Source: Nymphaea colorata
Taxonomy: Eukaryota; Streptophyta; Magnoliopsida; Nymphaeales; Nymphaeaceae
DNA: 64,000 bases
Assembly: GCF_008831285.2 (NCBI RefSeq)
Contig: NC_045144.1
Span: forward strand, 18,241,716-18,305,715
Reading direction: 5' to 3'
The notes beneath the pieces are model-generated. The model saw nothing but the letters and a program-made list of their open reading frames with translations, searched no databases and was not told the origin of the DNA. The position numbers were made by a program, and so were the translations under genes. Below are positions 1 to 11,745 of this stretch, piece by piece (positions within the stretch are counted from its first letter, which is position 1; every line of letters begins with the position of its first letter).

Positions 1-35
1 AGGGGGAGACTCTACCAGAGAATAAGGAGGAGGAG

Positions 36-590
36 ATGAAAATGGAGATCAACTCTGATACTAGAGCCAAGCGTCTGCAGAACGTCCTCCGCGTAGCCAT
101 TTCGATGGTGAAGAAAGGCTTCACGCCCAAGCGCAAGCTCGCCATGGTGATGCAGAAAGGCAAGAAGCTTGGCAGATCCTTCCGGCGCATTTTCTTCCCC
201 CACCGCTTCCAAGGCTTCCGACCGCAGGCCTACGAGTTTTCCTGCAGCAACAGCTCCGGCTCCCCCTTATTCCACGCCGGCACCATCTCGGGCGCCAAGA
301 TGAAGCTCCCTTACTGCTTCCCTTCCCTCGCATACGGCAACCCTCCTCACGCGGACGACTCCGACGACCATGTCATCATCAACGATCCCCAATTGGAGCT
401 GTCCGCCTCCGATCTCTCCAATATCGACCTTGCCGACGGTGACAAAATCAGCCCCTCCATCTCGCTGCTTCCATGAGAGGACGACGAGGAGGAGCATGAT
501 GCCACGGTGGACGAGAAAGTCGAGGAATTTATAGCTCGATTCTTCGAGCAGCTGAGGTCGCAGGAGCGCCGGCAGAACATGCAGGGTTAG
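36..590 (+). pseudogene. DUF761 protein gene copy 1, truncated by a nonsense codon
   Basis: The sequence duplicates the intact gene at 13221-13775. Through residue 146 the translation is identical, but TGA at 474-476 replaces TCA (Ser147) at 13659-13661, a single C-to-G difference at position 475. The open frame therefore ends at 476. The original frame continues intact to the TAG at 588-590 and would encode the acidic stretch and the C-terminal VDEKVEEFIARFFEQLRSQ signature that defines DUF761. A 146-residue product lacking this motif could still be made, so this is either a very young pseudogene or a truncated allele. The absence of any other coding damage points to a recent event or a base-call error. 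The leader from position 1 onward is the same as in copy 2; the promoter lies outside the window. Confidence 0.8.
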
Positions 591-1199
591 TGGAGCATGT
601 CAAAAATGCGGGCGTCAATTCCATGTTTATGGACTATGGGTGTTAACGTGGGAATGAAAAGGGTGGCCGTTACGGGCGTCCGGAGTGTCTAATGGTTTCT
701 GCTATGTGATATAATAACACGAGAGTGTCTCGTGGTTTCCCTATCAGTGGTGATATGATAGCATAATTGAGTCATGGTTTTAGGAGCAGAGGTGATAATC
801 AAACAATGGGTCCTTTTTTTCTTAGCAGCGGTGATATAATAATCGAATGATGAGCTTGTTTCTAGTGATGTCTTCATTTTCATCATCTTCTCTTATTTTC
901 CTTCACTCATCTTCTCCTCTTATTTCTGGTAAACCAAAAATCCACCGCCCAACAAAGAGCAACAGCATGGTACATGGTTTGCTTTCAAATCTTTGGAATG
1001 CTGCCATCTTCTCCTCTTATTTCTTATTTCTTGTAAAAGAGAAAACTGATCGCTCAAATCTTTGGAATGCTGCCATCTTCTCTTATTTCTTGTAAAAGAG
1101 AAAACTCATCCCCAGCATAAAGTAGCACTTCACTCAACCCATTGCTTGTTATGATGCATGGCATACATTCGGATCATTGGGATGTCGCCTTCGTACTTC

Positions 1200-2935
1200 A
1201 ACTTCTTTTAGAGTACAGAAGGATGATGGTATACTCCTCTCCTAGGAGGTGCACAGCTTTGAGAAGGAGAATTCTCTCACTTCCTAAATAAATATGTTTT
1301 TCGATAGGAAGAATTTGCATACCCATCAACTCAAAAAGATGATTTACTAAATTAAGAAACCCGAAATGAAAAATCCATGGAATTTGAAAGATGACTATGT
1401 GGGCAATTGCTAAAGATATCTCCTTTCGTCTAGAACCACAAGTAGTGGAGTGTTGTTGGAACAGGCTTGTGAAGAACTTGCATGTCAGGCTCCATGGTGA
1501 GTTGCGTGTGAGTGAAGCAATGGAGGTTGCCTGTAGCAAGGTAAAACAATGATATGAAAGAGTTTGGGGTGCTTGAATAGAAATATCTATGTCAATTTTA
1601 TATACAATACATAATGAAAATCCATTTGAGCGTAATGTTTCTCACCATAATTTTCTTCATTTTAGGGCATCTCTGATTTCCCGGATCTTTCATCCTAGTT
1701 TGTTTACCTAGAAAATATGTTCATTGCAAAGATTAAACCGAGAGAGATGATCCATGACATTCTTAACTAGCTTGTCAAGGATGCGTTATCGCATATTCTA
1801 GACTGTTCCATGGTTTATGATCGAGTCTTGCTTCCAAATGTCTGGTTTATAAGAGGGGAATGCAGACCAAGCATGTTGTCTCTTATTCAGCATGTGTGAC
1901 TATGCAATTAACATTGGAAATTTATTTGTTTCAAGTTTGGTAAAAAATGAAGATATATATAATTTCTTTCTCCAAAGAAGATACTATTTGGTGGCATGGT
2001 TGCAGGGAAATGGCATACTATTTCAGTTCCATTCAATGAAAAATTTGGTAGTGGAGAAATAAGGCATTTCATGATGGTAGTACTATCTTCTTATATAATT
2101 TTAAAAGAAATATTTGGTATTTTGATAAAGAGAGGTGTCAAAAACTAGCTTGTTAATTTTATAGATATTTTTTTAATCAACAAGCATTTGATTTAGGTAT
2201 AGGAATAGATTGCATCTAATAGAGATACTGAAATGGTGTTGTCAAAAATTGTTTTTCTTGATGAAATTTGATCTTTGATTAAGAATGACATTGGAGACCT
2301 AGTTATCATTGCAAAAACTTGATGTTGGAAGGTCCTTAATTAGGGTGACATGCATAGAGATGACGATTGTTCCGTACTCATTAGAATTCTTCTTTCTCAC
2401 TTGTTCCTTTCCAAGAGCCATTGCACAAGAGATATTTTCTTTTTTGTGCTTGTTGTAATGATATCACCAATGAAGACCTTTGGCCTCTACCAAAGATCTT
2501 AGCTCTTGTTTGGAAAATATAATTGTTTGAAATTATTTTTAAGGTATTCTATAAATCGCCTCAATCTTTGGGTCATATCATGAAACAGTTACATATTGTG
2601 TCATTGGCCAACAGACCCTTAAGGTCACTATGTACCTTATTTATAGGTTTCTAGTTGTATCCTTCACCTTCTTAATTTTTATTATGTACATAAATGTGGG
2701 GCTCTTGTCCTTGCAACTTTTCATCAAAAAAAAAAATAGCAAATTTCTTATTCACTCTTCATGGATGGTCCGACCAACATAGACTGAATTGGTAGGAGTG
2801 ATAGACCCAAACAAGAGAAGGGATAATATGTTTGACTTGCAAAACTTGTGTTTCACTAGGATCATAACCAAATTTGCTTTTAGGATGTGAAAATCCATGG
2901 CCACTAATTGGTCTTGCTGGTCATTGTAAGCTAAA
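1200..2935 (+). mobile_element. Retroelement-derived repeat arm downstream of DUF761 copy 1
   Basis: This is the same sequence as the arm at 14425-16255 and, in reverse orientation, as the arm at 11465-13185. In one frame around 2060-2150 the words WRNKAFHDGST and FKRNIWYFDKERCQ can be read, resembling the tail of plant LINE ORF2 proteins, with stops elsewhere. An A-tract near 2727-2736 follows a line of text that in plant LINEs precedes the poly(A) tail. Compared with the other two arms, about 120 bases are missing near 2200. No intact ORF remains. Confidence 0.6.
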
Positions 2936-4061
2936 TTTATTTTTATGTTTTTCACAATATGTGAGGAGTAGAGAATAGTTCTACATTGAAGATCATAAAA
3001 ATTAAACTTACTGTGCTAAATAACCATTTGCTATACTACATGTATTCTTGTACATAAGTGTCATGTTCGGTTGTTCACTATAGGGACGAAACAGTTGCAA
3101 ATACCTGCAAAAGTAATGTGACACTTCCTCTAATTCCAATACCTCAAAAGTTGTTTATGTTACGTAAAAAGCTTAAGCCAAATTAAAGGTGAACATATAA
3201 AAAAGCATTCCATAAGAATAACCATCAGTTGCATGTAGATTAAACAACTTAACAATTATTCCATAAGAATCCATCAGTTGCATGCATGAGGATTCAATGT
3301 ACAATGAAACTATGTGCAACAAACAACATGCAAGTTTCTATTAGAAATTGTTAAAAGATAAAATCTTATATCACTCAATGTTTTGACATATATAAAATAA
3401 ATTAACTTTATGTGTGCCACTTGCTCCTTCACAACTTATTGATAATATGATAGAAACCATAAAATCCCTTGTTTCCTTGCCATGCATTTTATTTGCAGCT
3501 CAGGCTGTAACCAGCCTACAACTCCCTTGAATGCTGTTAAAAAAACATAAAAAAAGGACAATGGAAGTAATAATCTTTAACATGGTTTTACACCATGGAA
3601 GGCTGCAATCTGCCTTTGGGATTGATAGTGTGAGGTTGATATTTATACTCTTTCTTTACAATAATCTCCATAAATTCTCTTAATTTTTTTTGCAACTCGA
3701 GGGCGACGTTTTATTATTTTTATTGGCGTCTTACCTTCATAGGTACCATTCATATGGTCATAACATTAACCTAATAATAATAACCCTTTTTTGTTGGGAA
3801 GATCATGTTTAATAATAGATACAAGCAACAAATGCACGAGCTTTCCATTTCATCTTCCCCAATCTTTAAGTTGTATTTGAAAACTCCAAGAGATCTTTCA
3901 ATTGATTTTTTCTTTTTGCAATGTCAGGTTGATGACCCTATTTGTTGATAACAATATAATCGTTATTATTTTAATTACCACCATAGATATCATTCCCTTA
4001 TAGGTCACGTTGAAAATTATATTTGATAACATTAAATGCTTTGCATAATAATTTCTAATTT
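2936..4061. other. AT-rich intergenic DNA of duplication copy 1, no gene seen
   Basis: The segment corresponds to 16256-17400 of copy 2 with many small indels. It contains a diverged internal repeat: the text around 3740-3830 recurs near 3980-4045. No coding exon could be supported on either strand. Confidence 0.6.

Positions 4062-4064
<3 letters not shown>

Positions 4065-4109
<45 letters not shown>
4065..4109. repeat. (TA)n microsatellite
   Basis: Uninterrupted TA dinucleotides. The matching place in duplication copy 2 also has a TA tract, at 17406-17449, so the tract predates the duplication. Confidence 0.95.
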
Positions 4110-4113
<4 letters not shown>

Positions 4114-4240
4114 CTATGTGCTAAATGTTGTCTGATGACTAAAATTATAAAATTTATGACTAAAAAATAGTCACTAAATTAGTTTTTAGCCACAGTTAGC
4201 TTCACTGAGTATTTGTGATTATTTTAGCAACTATCTTGCA

Positions 4241-4340
4241 NNNNNNNNNNNNNNNNNNNNNNNNNNNNNNNNNNNNNNNNNNNNNNNNNNNNNNNNNNNN
4301 NNNNNNNNNNNNNNNNNNNNNNNNNNNNNNNNNNNNNNNN
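4241..4340. other. Assembly gap of 100 N
   Basis: Exactly 100 N, the conventional size for a gap of unknown length. Features and distances across it are therefore unreliable. Confidence 0.99.
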
Positions 4341-4365
4341 ATAAGGAGCGAACCCATTATCAGAT

Positions 4366-4368
4366 TGG

Positions 4369-4399
<31 letters not shown>

Positions 4400-4500
4400 G
4401 GATTTTTTCATCCGGGTTTGGATGAAAAAATCTTCCAGCCTCTCACAACATATCGCCCATCTCCTGAAGCAATTTGGATAGAGCTCAAGGTGGTCGGAGA
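4366..4500 (+). repeat. Short dispersed repeat beside (TA)n, with a perfect hairpin
   Basis: After a TA run (4366-4396), bases 4401-4413 and 4420-4432 form a perfect 13-bp inverted repeat with a 6-base loop. The following text, ending in GATAGAGCTCAAGGTGGTCG, recurs near 54770-54870 and, more diverged, near 31890-32020, each time next to a long TA tract. Confidence 0.6.
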
Positions 4501-4773
4501 ATTTTATGCAATCTTGTCTTTATGGATATGAACTTAGAGGTAACTTGGTCAGGAACATGCTTAATGTTAGTCATTTTTTAACTTTAACAATGGCTTTTAT
4601 AGTTTAAAAAAAAAAACGATCGGCTCTTCCAAATTTGAAAATTCTGATAGCCAAAAAATAAATTTTGTTACAACTATAACTTGAATTAAAATATGTTGAC
4701 ATTGAATTATTTCTTAAGAATATTTTAGGATACACATATTTTGTTTATAATATTTTTTAACATAAAATTAAAA

Positions 4774-4860
4774 GGCCTGGTTTTTCTTACTTACCTTAGT
4801 GATCTGATACATATTCACTACTCACGAGTCTGAGTTCGACCCAGAGTATATCCATTCTGA
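4774..4860 (+). mobile_element. SINE-like fragment with Pol III box-like motifs
   Basis: An A-box-like TTAGTGATCTGATAC is followed about 30 bases later by a B-box-like GAGTTCGACCC. The matching segment of duplication copy 2 is at about 17763-17840 with the same boxes. No poly(A) tail is clear. Confidence 0.35.
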
Positions 4861-5154
4861 AAACTGTTTTCACAATCCGAATCCGGTCTGGTCAATCCAA
4901 TATTTGAAATTACTTCTGAATCCAAATCTGAATTTTAAACCAAATATAACTGACTTGGCATTGGCTATATGATATTTATTTATAGTTAAATCAGTTCAAA
5001 TATCTGAATTGAATCAGATGTTGTTTCTTAAATATGAATCAGATCTTATTTCTTAATCAGATATTAAAACCTTTTCCATGTCTGATTTTTTTTTTTATAC
5101 AGTTCACCATATATTTTATCCAAATGGTATATACTGACATCCCTAAATTGCTCA

Positions 5155-6045
5155 TTAGTAAATTAGATATTGAACTAAAGAAAAAGAACAAAATGTTTTG
5201 CTCCAAATCAGAATATGATAATAGTGAGTTATTCGGAAAAAGGCAAAATTACGCTACAAACATCCACCCCACTTCACTTGAACAGGCTTAATGCCTCCAC
5301 GGGCATACTTAAATCAGCTTAATAACCTTGAGAGGCATAGCATAGCTGTCGAGCTGGTGGCTTTGTGAAAGTCCAATAATCAATTAGATTTCAATAGTGT
5401 TACTCATCTTAACTGCAAATAGTATATATGTTTGGTTCTTTATTTGACAGATGTATTGATCTCCACCTAAATTCTAAAGTAGTCCTAAACCTTCGGGAGC
5501 AAGGGAAACGGGGGCAGATTCGACTCTTAGTGAATCGCCACTTAATGGGCATACTTCTCACTAATAGTAGTGAAAAAGGTGAAAAAGTAGCAAAAAAATC
5601 AGGAATAAACCATTCATGTTTTTTATAAGTTCTAGGAGCACTGTTCATATATTGTTAAGATATCGGAAAAATAGCATCCAAATCCGATGTACACTTTACC
5701 ATATATAATTTATCTATTGTAATCTCCATACTGAAATATTTATACCACATTAAATCTGATTTTTAAATTTATAATCCTAACATTAGTTTGCATCTGACGT
5801 TTAACTTCACATCTGAATCTGAATCCGATTTAAATATACAACTGAATTCCGACCATATTATGATATATTAACGGACTGCAAAATGTATGGATATTAGATA
5901 TACTATATTACTTAAAACTGAATCTGAATCAAAATCTAATCAGATATATATCAAAACTGAATCCCGACTTGCACCAGATTAGATGTCAGTTTTAAATTTG
6001 GATTTCTTAAAAAAATGTAACATTTTTTCTGCAACCTATTTTTTG
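5155..6045. other. Segment present only in duplication copy 1
   Basis: The flanking text ('gacatccctaaatt' on the left, 'tacttgaatccatacagcat' on the right) is nearly adjacent in copy 2 around 19335-19445. About 890 bases therefore were inserted here or lost there. The segment is AT-rich, contains many words of the form ATCTGAATCCGA, and has no convincing gene. Confidence 0.5.
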
Positions 6046-6645
6046 AAGCATGATAGGGTATCCGGTTTACTTGAATCCATACAGCATCCAACCCTTTGGC
6101 AACGGTTGTTTTCTACGTGCAGCAAATGACTCTGAAAATAAAATTCCCCAAACAAATAATGCGCTCGCCAGGCTAAGTGGGATCTTGGATCTTGGGTCTA
6201 GACCGCATTCATATAAATTTTTCTTAGTAAAATTTCTTGTCTGGAGCCTCTCTCTCTCTCTCTTTGCTACAGTTTCATGAAAACTAGCAAATGAGAGTCT
6301 AAACTAAATGTCATGAATATAAAAAAACAAATATGTCGACTGCAATTCTTTTATCAATAACATTCTCTAGTATATTATATTTTATTATTTTCACTTTTAT
6401 TCAAATCTATTATGTCGCATTAAAAGGTAAGAATGTAACTTAATGAAAAAGGCAATAACAAATATAAATAACATTCTTTTATCAAATCATAGAACCCGTA
6501 TTGAGACGTTTATTTGATTGTTTTTATGTCAAATATAGTTCATATTAAGAAAAATACAAAGTATGTTTACAAAAAGTATAACTAAAGGGATTGATCATAG
6601 GTGTGAATGTTTTGCAAACCCTTCCATACTTTGAATTATACAAAA

Positions 6646-9600
6646 TTTCAAACATGCTGTAAATTGTAGCTTCTTCTGATCCCACCCATTTCCTCCCTCC
6701 TTTCTTGTGGGTTAAATTCATAGCCGCATGTTTTGGTGATATTTCTCGTTCCCACATTTGATTGCTTCACGATTTCCATGCTATCCCGGCTTGATTTTTT
6801 TCTTTTCTTTCTTTTCCATGAACCCCACTTCTCTAAGTTTATTCCATGCCTTTATGGTTTATCAAGTGCTTTTTTTTTTTTAATTCACTTGTGTGAAGTC
6901 TTACTGCTTTTCTATTTTGGTCTCTCTCTCTTTCAGTGTATATTCAGAGAAACACGCAGAAAGGTTCAACAGTTCAGCTGGATATATCACTTACCTTAAG
7001 CTTAATGGCCATGTCTAATGGCATTCAGATTTGAAGGTTTTAACTGTTGTCTAATACGCTTGTTTAATCACAGAAAAATTCCAAGTTAAAGTTGGTTCTT
7101 GCTGATCTTCAGTGAATGGACGTATATACGAAATCAAGAGAGAGATCTGCACAATCGGCCTGCATATAGTGTCTGCCAACAGTCTGAAAATATTTCCCGA
7201 GGTATGACGAGATGGTGACCACCAGAAGGCACAGGAACCGTTGGCAGGAAAAGAATGCAGCAGTAAATACTTCTGCTTTTGAAATATGTAAATAGTTTCC
7301 GTTCTTCCAACTGAAACATACAAAGCTTCTGCTGGTTCTATGCCTCAAAGGCATTTCAAAATGAGTTTCCCCAATGATAGGAGGTTCATATCACGGTAGG
7401 AAAAATTTTCCCATGGAAATTAACTCCAGTGCAGATGCTATCTTGTGGTCTTGGGCATTGCCAAATTAAGGATACTCTGCTAGTTGGTACTCAAATGGAA
7501 TGGTCACTTGACAACTCCATTCTCAGCAGTGGTTGGTAACATAAATGATGCAAATCAAGTTCTAACTTGATTTGAGACGCACACAAAAAAAAAAAAAAAA
7601 AAATCTGCCACTTTTGTCATTCGTCACAGGGGGCCGGGTTAAATTCCTAATATCTCATGAAAGTCAAATTTGGCAAAATCGATCTTGAATATATGTGAGT
7701 CGGGGCAAAGCTACATTGCTTAATCTGGCTCTGATATACTTTGATGCAAATTAAATATTCAATTTCCTATGGGAATATGTCATTGCTTGTTTGCGATCCC
7801 TATGCTACATTCTTGTTCACTCATGCAGTTCAGATTTAATGGAATCAATTGCTAATTGAATAGTTCGTATATAAGAGTCAGGCAAATCTCTCTCCCTCAA
7901 CTTTGTTCTGTTACCACTTTGATGCAATTCAATAAATTCCGATTGAAGGGAAAATCGCAATAATTTCAATGCTCAAACAATTCAGCCATGACTTACTACA
8001 AGTCCAATGAACGACTCATTATTTATTGCATAATGATTCAAATGTATAAATAAAAAATGCATTAGTTCCACGGTGAAACAATAGCTGTTAAACAGCAGAG
8101 TGAGATCAAACTACTATTCTACATCTATGGTTTCCATCAAACCAGGAATTAATTGTATTTTCACGGCGAAAAGGGTCTGAGCTCCGACCACAAGCATACA
8201 CAATCTTTTCTGTTTCTTACGAAATCACAGTGAGGCAGTGGGAAATACTTGCACTCTTTTGACCAGGTCTGCCCACGTGCCGAGTTCAAGCTGAGTTAAG
8301 GTGGCTCCGAACCGGCTTCATGCCTATCATGCACAACTGGAACTCATGCTGCCGTCAAGTTCTGCGGCTTGAGCCCACACACCTGAGCCAAACAAGACTC
8401 AAGCTTGACTCCAGCTTGTTTCTGCTAAACTTGAGCAATCCTGCACAGAAGATGATCCTGCAGTTTAAGTGTATATGTCGTTCAAGATTCGGGTCCAAAT
8501 CAGTGGTGGAGCTAGAAGCATTTTCCTCAGGGTCAGTGGTAGTTTTAGATTAAAACTTGAAGCCTGAAAGAGCACTTGAATATAAATAAGGAAAAAGATA
8601 TGGAGTCAGCATATATAAACAATATTATTTGTGTGGTGCTCGTGGGGAATTGACCACACTTGACTCCGCCACTGTTCCTAATCTGTGTCCAGCTCGTCTT
8701 AAGACAGGTTTAAATTGAAATCCTAACCTTTCCAATGGGAACCTGCTGAGGACTCGGGGTCCCCTCCCTTTCATTGATGATTGAACACAGAAACAGCAAA
8801 CAAACATCAAAGACCCTTACACAAGCCTTATGGAGTCCTCACTTTTCAAAACTTCCACAATTAAAGAGGCACTAAAGGTACATAAATTTTCAAGTTTGTA
8901 AAGGGAAACAGGTCTGTTGTGAGCCCCTTTTCCAAGCTTCAAAAATTGTACTTCTGGATCCATTACTAATCTTGCTTTCAGGGTGAAAGTAAAATAATAT
9001 TTAAGATTTTGCAGAAAACAGGATTTCAGACACCCTTTTCCAAATACTTTAAGAAAAAGTGAGGCTGGAAATAGACTATAGGCTCAATTTCCTTCACATT
9101 TTGACAAGGAAGTGGTGCAATTTTAAAGTTGCAAGTTTAATGTCGCCAACCCCTTTTCCTAAATACTTTTACAAATTGGTATCAAAGCAACACTTGTACC
9201 CGAGTTCCACACGCATAGCAGATTTGAACGATGCTTATTTGAGTATCTCCCTCTCCCTGTATACAAATTCACATTGGACCTGTATCAGAAACCATAGTCT
9301 TAAAGAATTGACCGGCATTATTTATCCAGTCCAGAGGTAATCTCGTTCCCTAGTCTGCCATTAATGGCATTGACGTATCCCTTTCAATCCACAACGTTTG
9401 ACAGAAATTTCCAGCTACCAAACAATTGGCCTATAACTTTCATGTCTCTCTCATTTGAAGTTCTTTCAGGTGTGGAAATTATTGCAAACAGAGGTGATAT
9501 ATTTCAGCATTTTCTCTTTCGCTAATTTGTTGCATACACTATTGTGGGTTTTAGTTTTCCTCCCTCAAAACTGTGGGTCTGAACTTCTCATTCATCCATT

Positions 9601-10072
9601 AGGTAAGTGATAAAGTCGCAAGAAGGATAAAAAAATGGACAGGAAGAAAAAGGAAAGAATGCCGCAAGAAGGATAAAAAAATGGACAGGAAGAAAAAGGA
9701 AAGAATGTCGCAACAAGGATAAAAAATGGACAGGAAGAAAAAGAAAAGAACTACCACAAAAAGTGAAAATTTCATGACATCATAAAAGTTGCAGTAGCTG
9801 GTGAATAAGTGCAGTAGAACCAACGAAGAAAAACAACTGCCATGAATCATGAATGCCATCACAAAGTCATCAAGCAACAAAGGTTATACTCTGAAAGAAG
9901 ATCCATTTGATTGGAAACCTACGAAGTTTAATGTGAAGCACACCCTGATAAAAAGAGTTGCAGTTGAAAACTATCACTGTGGGACCTAAAATGAAAAGTC
10001 TAGCATCTCCAAATTCTACAGACATTCATTCAATCCAGTGATATAATATAACTTTTGTTTATAATATTTTAG
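6646..10072. other. Intergenic DNA, no gene supported
   Basis: Short ORFs exist on both strands, but none has recognisable domains or supporting splice structure. A good donor-like CTTAAGGTAAGT reads on the minus strand at about 6990-7001, but every frame upstream of it contains stops. Around 8505-8680 there are diverged copies of the GGCGGAGC/GCTCCGCC terminus motif seen elsewhere. A poly(A) run lies near 7585-7603. Part of the right end may be 3' UTR of the minus-strand gene ending at 10073. Confidence 0.5.
9615..9751. repeat. Three-copy 46-bp tandem repeat
   Basis: Units at 9615-9660, 9661-9706 and 9707-9751 are nearly identical and purine-rich, beginning GTCGCAAGAAGGAT. The third unit is one base shorter. 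The repeat creates a long ORF on the minus strand rich in Phe, Leu and Ser that has no coding support. Confidence 0.95.
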
Positions 10073-10722
10073 TTAGTTTTCCCCTTCAGGAAGGCTATCA
10101 AGTGATCCAGCATATTCAAATATAATCTTGGGAAGAGGCAGACAGTATTTGCCTGGGCGACAGTTTCCTTGAATAACAAAATCCGTATACTCTGCAAAAA
10201 ACCAGAATCAGAGACCATGGCCATTATGTAGAGGAATCATTTGTCATGATAATAAGTTCTGCTGCCTACCAGGTGCAGCTAACATGAAGCTTTGGCTGTC
10301 TTCATTTGTAGTGTTCACCTTCCTCTGTGACAGAAAAAATCTGTCACTCAAATCTAATCAGGCGAATTCATTCAAGGCAGTCCAGAGTCCAGACATATAA
10401 ATTTTGCTCGAATTCCTTTAAGTTTTAACCAACCACGGGAGCATCTTTTAAGGTTGCATATTTTTTAACCCCTGCAGTATTGCTCCTTTCTAGAACCTAC
10501 CAATGTTTTCTCTCGAGGGTCATGATGACTCGTCTTTGTTATTATGTCTGTAGCAAGAAGCACTAGACAGCCCAACAGAAATATGAACAAGTACTGTTAA
10601 AGAAAAGCGTTATACAATATTGAGATAGTATCTGAAGCACACTAACTAATAGTATAAGTGTCAAAAGATACGAGTTGACATGTATATTAACAGTAAATTG
10701 TACAAGCAGAATATATATATCA

Positions 10723-10766
<44 letters not shown>

Positions 10767-11051
10767 CAAAAAGGTGCATAACAGTAACGAAAACATAGCA
10801 TAAGTACATGAATGGTAAAACAAAGAAAGAAAGAGGAAGAGGAAGAAGACGATGATTATGACACAGATGACTATGGAAGGAAGAAGGGAGAGAAAAAGAA
10901 GGGATAGAAAAAGAAAAAGAAAAGGACAAGTAGAAGAAGAAGAAGAAAAGTCATAGAGGAAACCTTTATCAGTTCCTTTGGTGCTCAGCCTGGGTGGCCC
11001 TTTTAGGTACTGCAGCCTTTTAAAAATGGGGCCTGCTGAAGGCCTAGGCAT
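10073..11051 (-). CDS. Uncharacterised small protein gene, four exons
   Basis: I do not recognise the protein. Four minus-strand exons fit together in phase with GT-AG introns: 11051-10964, 10547-10501, 10324-10270 and 10191-10073 (stop TAA at 10075-10073). Phases are 1, 0 and 1, giving about 102 aa if ATG at 11051 is the start. Readable segments are PSAGPIFKRLQYLKG in exon 1, RKVNTTNEDSQSFMLAAP in exon 3 and CRPGKYCLPLPKIIFEYAG in exon 4; the C-terminus is acidic. The separate exons stay open only when spliced in this order, which argues for a real gene. The first intron contains a TA microsatellite and purine-rich runs. The 5' end is uncertain: the bases at the ATG also resemble a weak acceptor (CCTAG), so further exons may lie upstream, before the retroelement arm that begins at 11465. 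No signal peptide or membrane segment is visible. Confidence 0.6.
10724..10763. repeat. (AT)n microsatellite in intron 1 of the uncharacterised gene
   Basis: About 20 AT units, followed toward 10970 by purine-rich GA/GAA runs, inside the proposed intron 10963-10548. Confidence 0.9.
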
Positions 11052-11671
11052 AATTTATTTTTTGTCTTGGTTGAGAAATTTAGAAATCTAAACTGAAGAT
11101 TCTTTTACATTGAAGAAAACACTTATTCTTCAGTGATGTCAGTCCTGTTCATCAAACGAATGTCTGTAAAAATTTGGAGGTTGTGCTATAGGCCATGTAC
11201 AGAGAGAAAGAAAGTCAGCGTTAGGTAACAAAATGCAGAGGACTCCTTGATCTGCAGAAGAAAAACGCCAAGGTTAATGGAAAATCACATGATAGCAGAA
11301 GAATTGAATGCCATTACTTCACTGTGGTTGTCGTCATCACCAGAGAGAAATGAAGAGAATCGGAGACAGGGAAGAAGCTGAGAAGATGAGCAGACGCCCA
11401 GAATAATGAAGGATACAATGACAATTTTTGGTATGGATAGAAAAAATAGCGCGAACGTCTCTTTCAGTGACCAGTAACTCCAAATTAGTGGCCATGCAAC
11501 TTCCACATTCTATAAGCAAATCTGGTTATGATCCAAGTGAAGCTCATGTTTGCAAGTTAAACCTGCTAACCCTTCTCTTATTTGATGACAAATCGGCCGT
11601 AGGCCATCTACCAAATTCAGTATATGCTGGCAGGATCGCCATTGGTGAGTACATGAGAAACCTTTGACAAG

Positions 11672-11745
11672 TCTTTTTTTTTTTTTCCCAATGAAAGACT
11701 GGAAGGGCAAGAGCCCCCACATTTATTAGTATAATAAAAATTAAG
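11672..11745 (-). mobile_element. 3' end and poly(A) tail of a LINE-like remnant
   Basis: On the minus strand the text TGTGGGGGCTCTTGCCCTTC is followed shortly by an A-run, a typical end for plant LINE ORF2 plus tail. The sequence beyond the A-run is also shared with the plus-oriented arm (16045-16250), so the LINE inserted before the arm was copied and inverted. Confidence 0.55.

Larger units (their letters stand above)
1..6645 (+). repeat. Segmental tandem duplication, copy 1 (left end outside the window)
   Basis: This block matches 13186-20075 in direct orientation at an offset of about 13185 at its left end and about 13430 at its right end. The first 1.2 kb is nearly identical by eye, including the whole DUF761 coding part. 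Beyond about 2 kb the copies diverge through substitutions and indels: copy 1 lacks about 120 bases present at 15400-15520 and has about 890 extra bases at 5155-6045. Similarity ends near 6645/20075. The window starts inside this copy, so its left arm is not visible. Confidence 0.9.

Noticed and set aside
1198-1539. 113-codon minus-strand frame in the plus arm
   Set aside because: It lies in repeat DNA, is broken in the second copy and has no recognisable domain.
7109-7354. A minus-strand frame loosely resembles RuBisCO large subunit (PVPSGGHHLVIP...EIF)
   Set aside because: The resemblance needs several gaps and the DNA does not match chloroplast rbcL by eye, so a plastid insertion cannot be supported.
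8302-8325. TCCGAACCGGCTTCATGCC looks a little like miR166
   Set aside because: At least five differences and no complementary arm forming a precursor hairpin nearby.
9599-9880. Minus-strand frame with Phe/Leu/Ser repeats
   Set aside because: Generated by the 46-bp tandem repeat.
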